In this document: positions 51,880-51,892 of the stretch, piece after piece
Numbering within the stretch: the first letter of the stretch is position 1
How the letters are laid out: every line of letters starts with the position of its first letter
DNA from: an uncultured Eubacteriales bacterium
Lineage (GTDB): Bacteria > Bacillota > Clostridia > Christensenellales > CAG-138
Direction of reading: 5' to 3'
DNA: 51,892 bases
Assembly: GCA_902792295.1 (NCBI GenBank)
Contig: CADAZC010000014.1
Location: 1-51,892 of the forward strand
Position numbers and translations under genes: made by a program
Notes under the pieces: generated by a model
Told to the model about the DNA's origin: nothing
Database searches by the model: none
The model's input: the letters and a program-made list of their open reading frames with translations, nothing else

Positions 51880-51892
51880 ACATTTTACCGTC

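Noticed and set aside
1..51892. CRISPR arrays, insertion sequences, prophage, tRNA or rRNA genes
   Set aside because: No spaced direct repeats, transposase or integrase genes, or recognisable tRNA/rRNA sequences were seen on reading both strands.

Overview
The window looks like a chromosomal segment of a Gram-positive, endospore-forming, probably anaerobic member of the Bacillota, class Clostridia. The evidence is the gene order rimP-nusA-ylxR-ylxQ-infB-rbfA-nrnA-truB-ribF-rpsO-pnp, an IspH-ribosomal protein S1 fusion next to cmk, the spore genes gerW and ytfI, a CotF-like coat protein, a Na+-pumping oxaloacetate decarboxylase, two BMP-type nucleoside ABC transporters, and clear sigma-A promoters with AGGAGG-type ribosome binding sites. 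Coding sequence is GC-rich. Assignment below class is not possible from the sequence alone. There is no rRNA, tRNA, CRISPR array, insertion sequence or prophage, so this is mostly core genome.

Left part, minus strand (1-14.0 kb): the transcription and translation operon (rimP to ribF), then rpsO and pnp, preceded by an oadG-biotin carrier-oadB-oadA-pgsA operon. The rimP leader has a terminator-like hairpin where NusA autoregulation would act. At the far left, pnp and ribF carry exact tandem duplications of 34 and 47 bp, and pnp has a second lesion. As written, pnp is frameshifted twice and the end of ribF is rewritten.

Middle (14.1-32.5 kb): on the plus strand lie a DUF421/DUF4363 membrane pair, adenine deaminase, an unknown protein and oligoendopeptidase F. 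On the minus strand lie two complete nucleoside-type ABC importers (lipoprotein, two-domain ATPase, two permeases). They bracket a sporulation and cell-wall operon (ytfI-gerW-dacF-rluB). In both importers a strong terminator separates the lipoprotein gene from the ATPase-permease genes. Adenine deaminase beside these importers suggests purine salvage.

Right part (32.7-51.9 kb): the minus-strand operon surE-flavoprotein-cmk-plsC-ispH/S1; two paralogous membrane-anchored beta-propeller proteins, the first apparently translated from a leaderless mRNA; then nagB-hexapeptide acetyltransferase-glmM. The nagB leader contains a recognisable glmS self-cleaving ribozyme. This is the most interesting feature of the window. 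A ribozyme that normally shuts off glmS when glucosamine-6-phosphate is plentiful here controls a 'deaminase' that is co-transcribed with the next two steps of UDP-GlcNAc synthesis. The simple reading is that NagB runs backwards here as an ammonia-dependent GlcN6P synthase and replaces GlmS. Beyond it are a pair of unannotated small genes on the minus strand, a glnS-gltX-ychF plus-strand operon, a CBS-domain gene, a CotF-like coat gene and, at the right edge, a perfect-consensus promoter firing out of the window.
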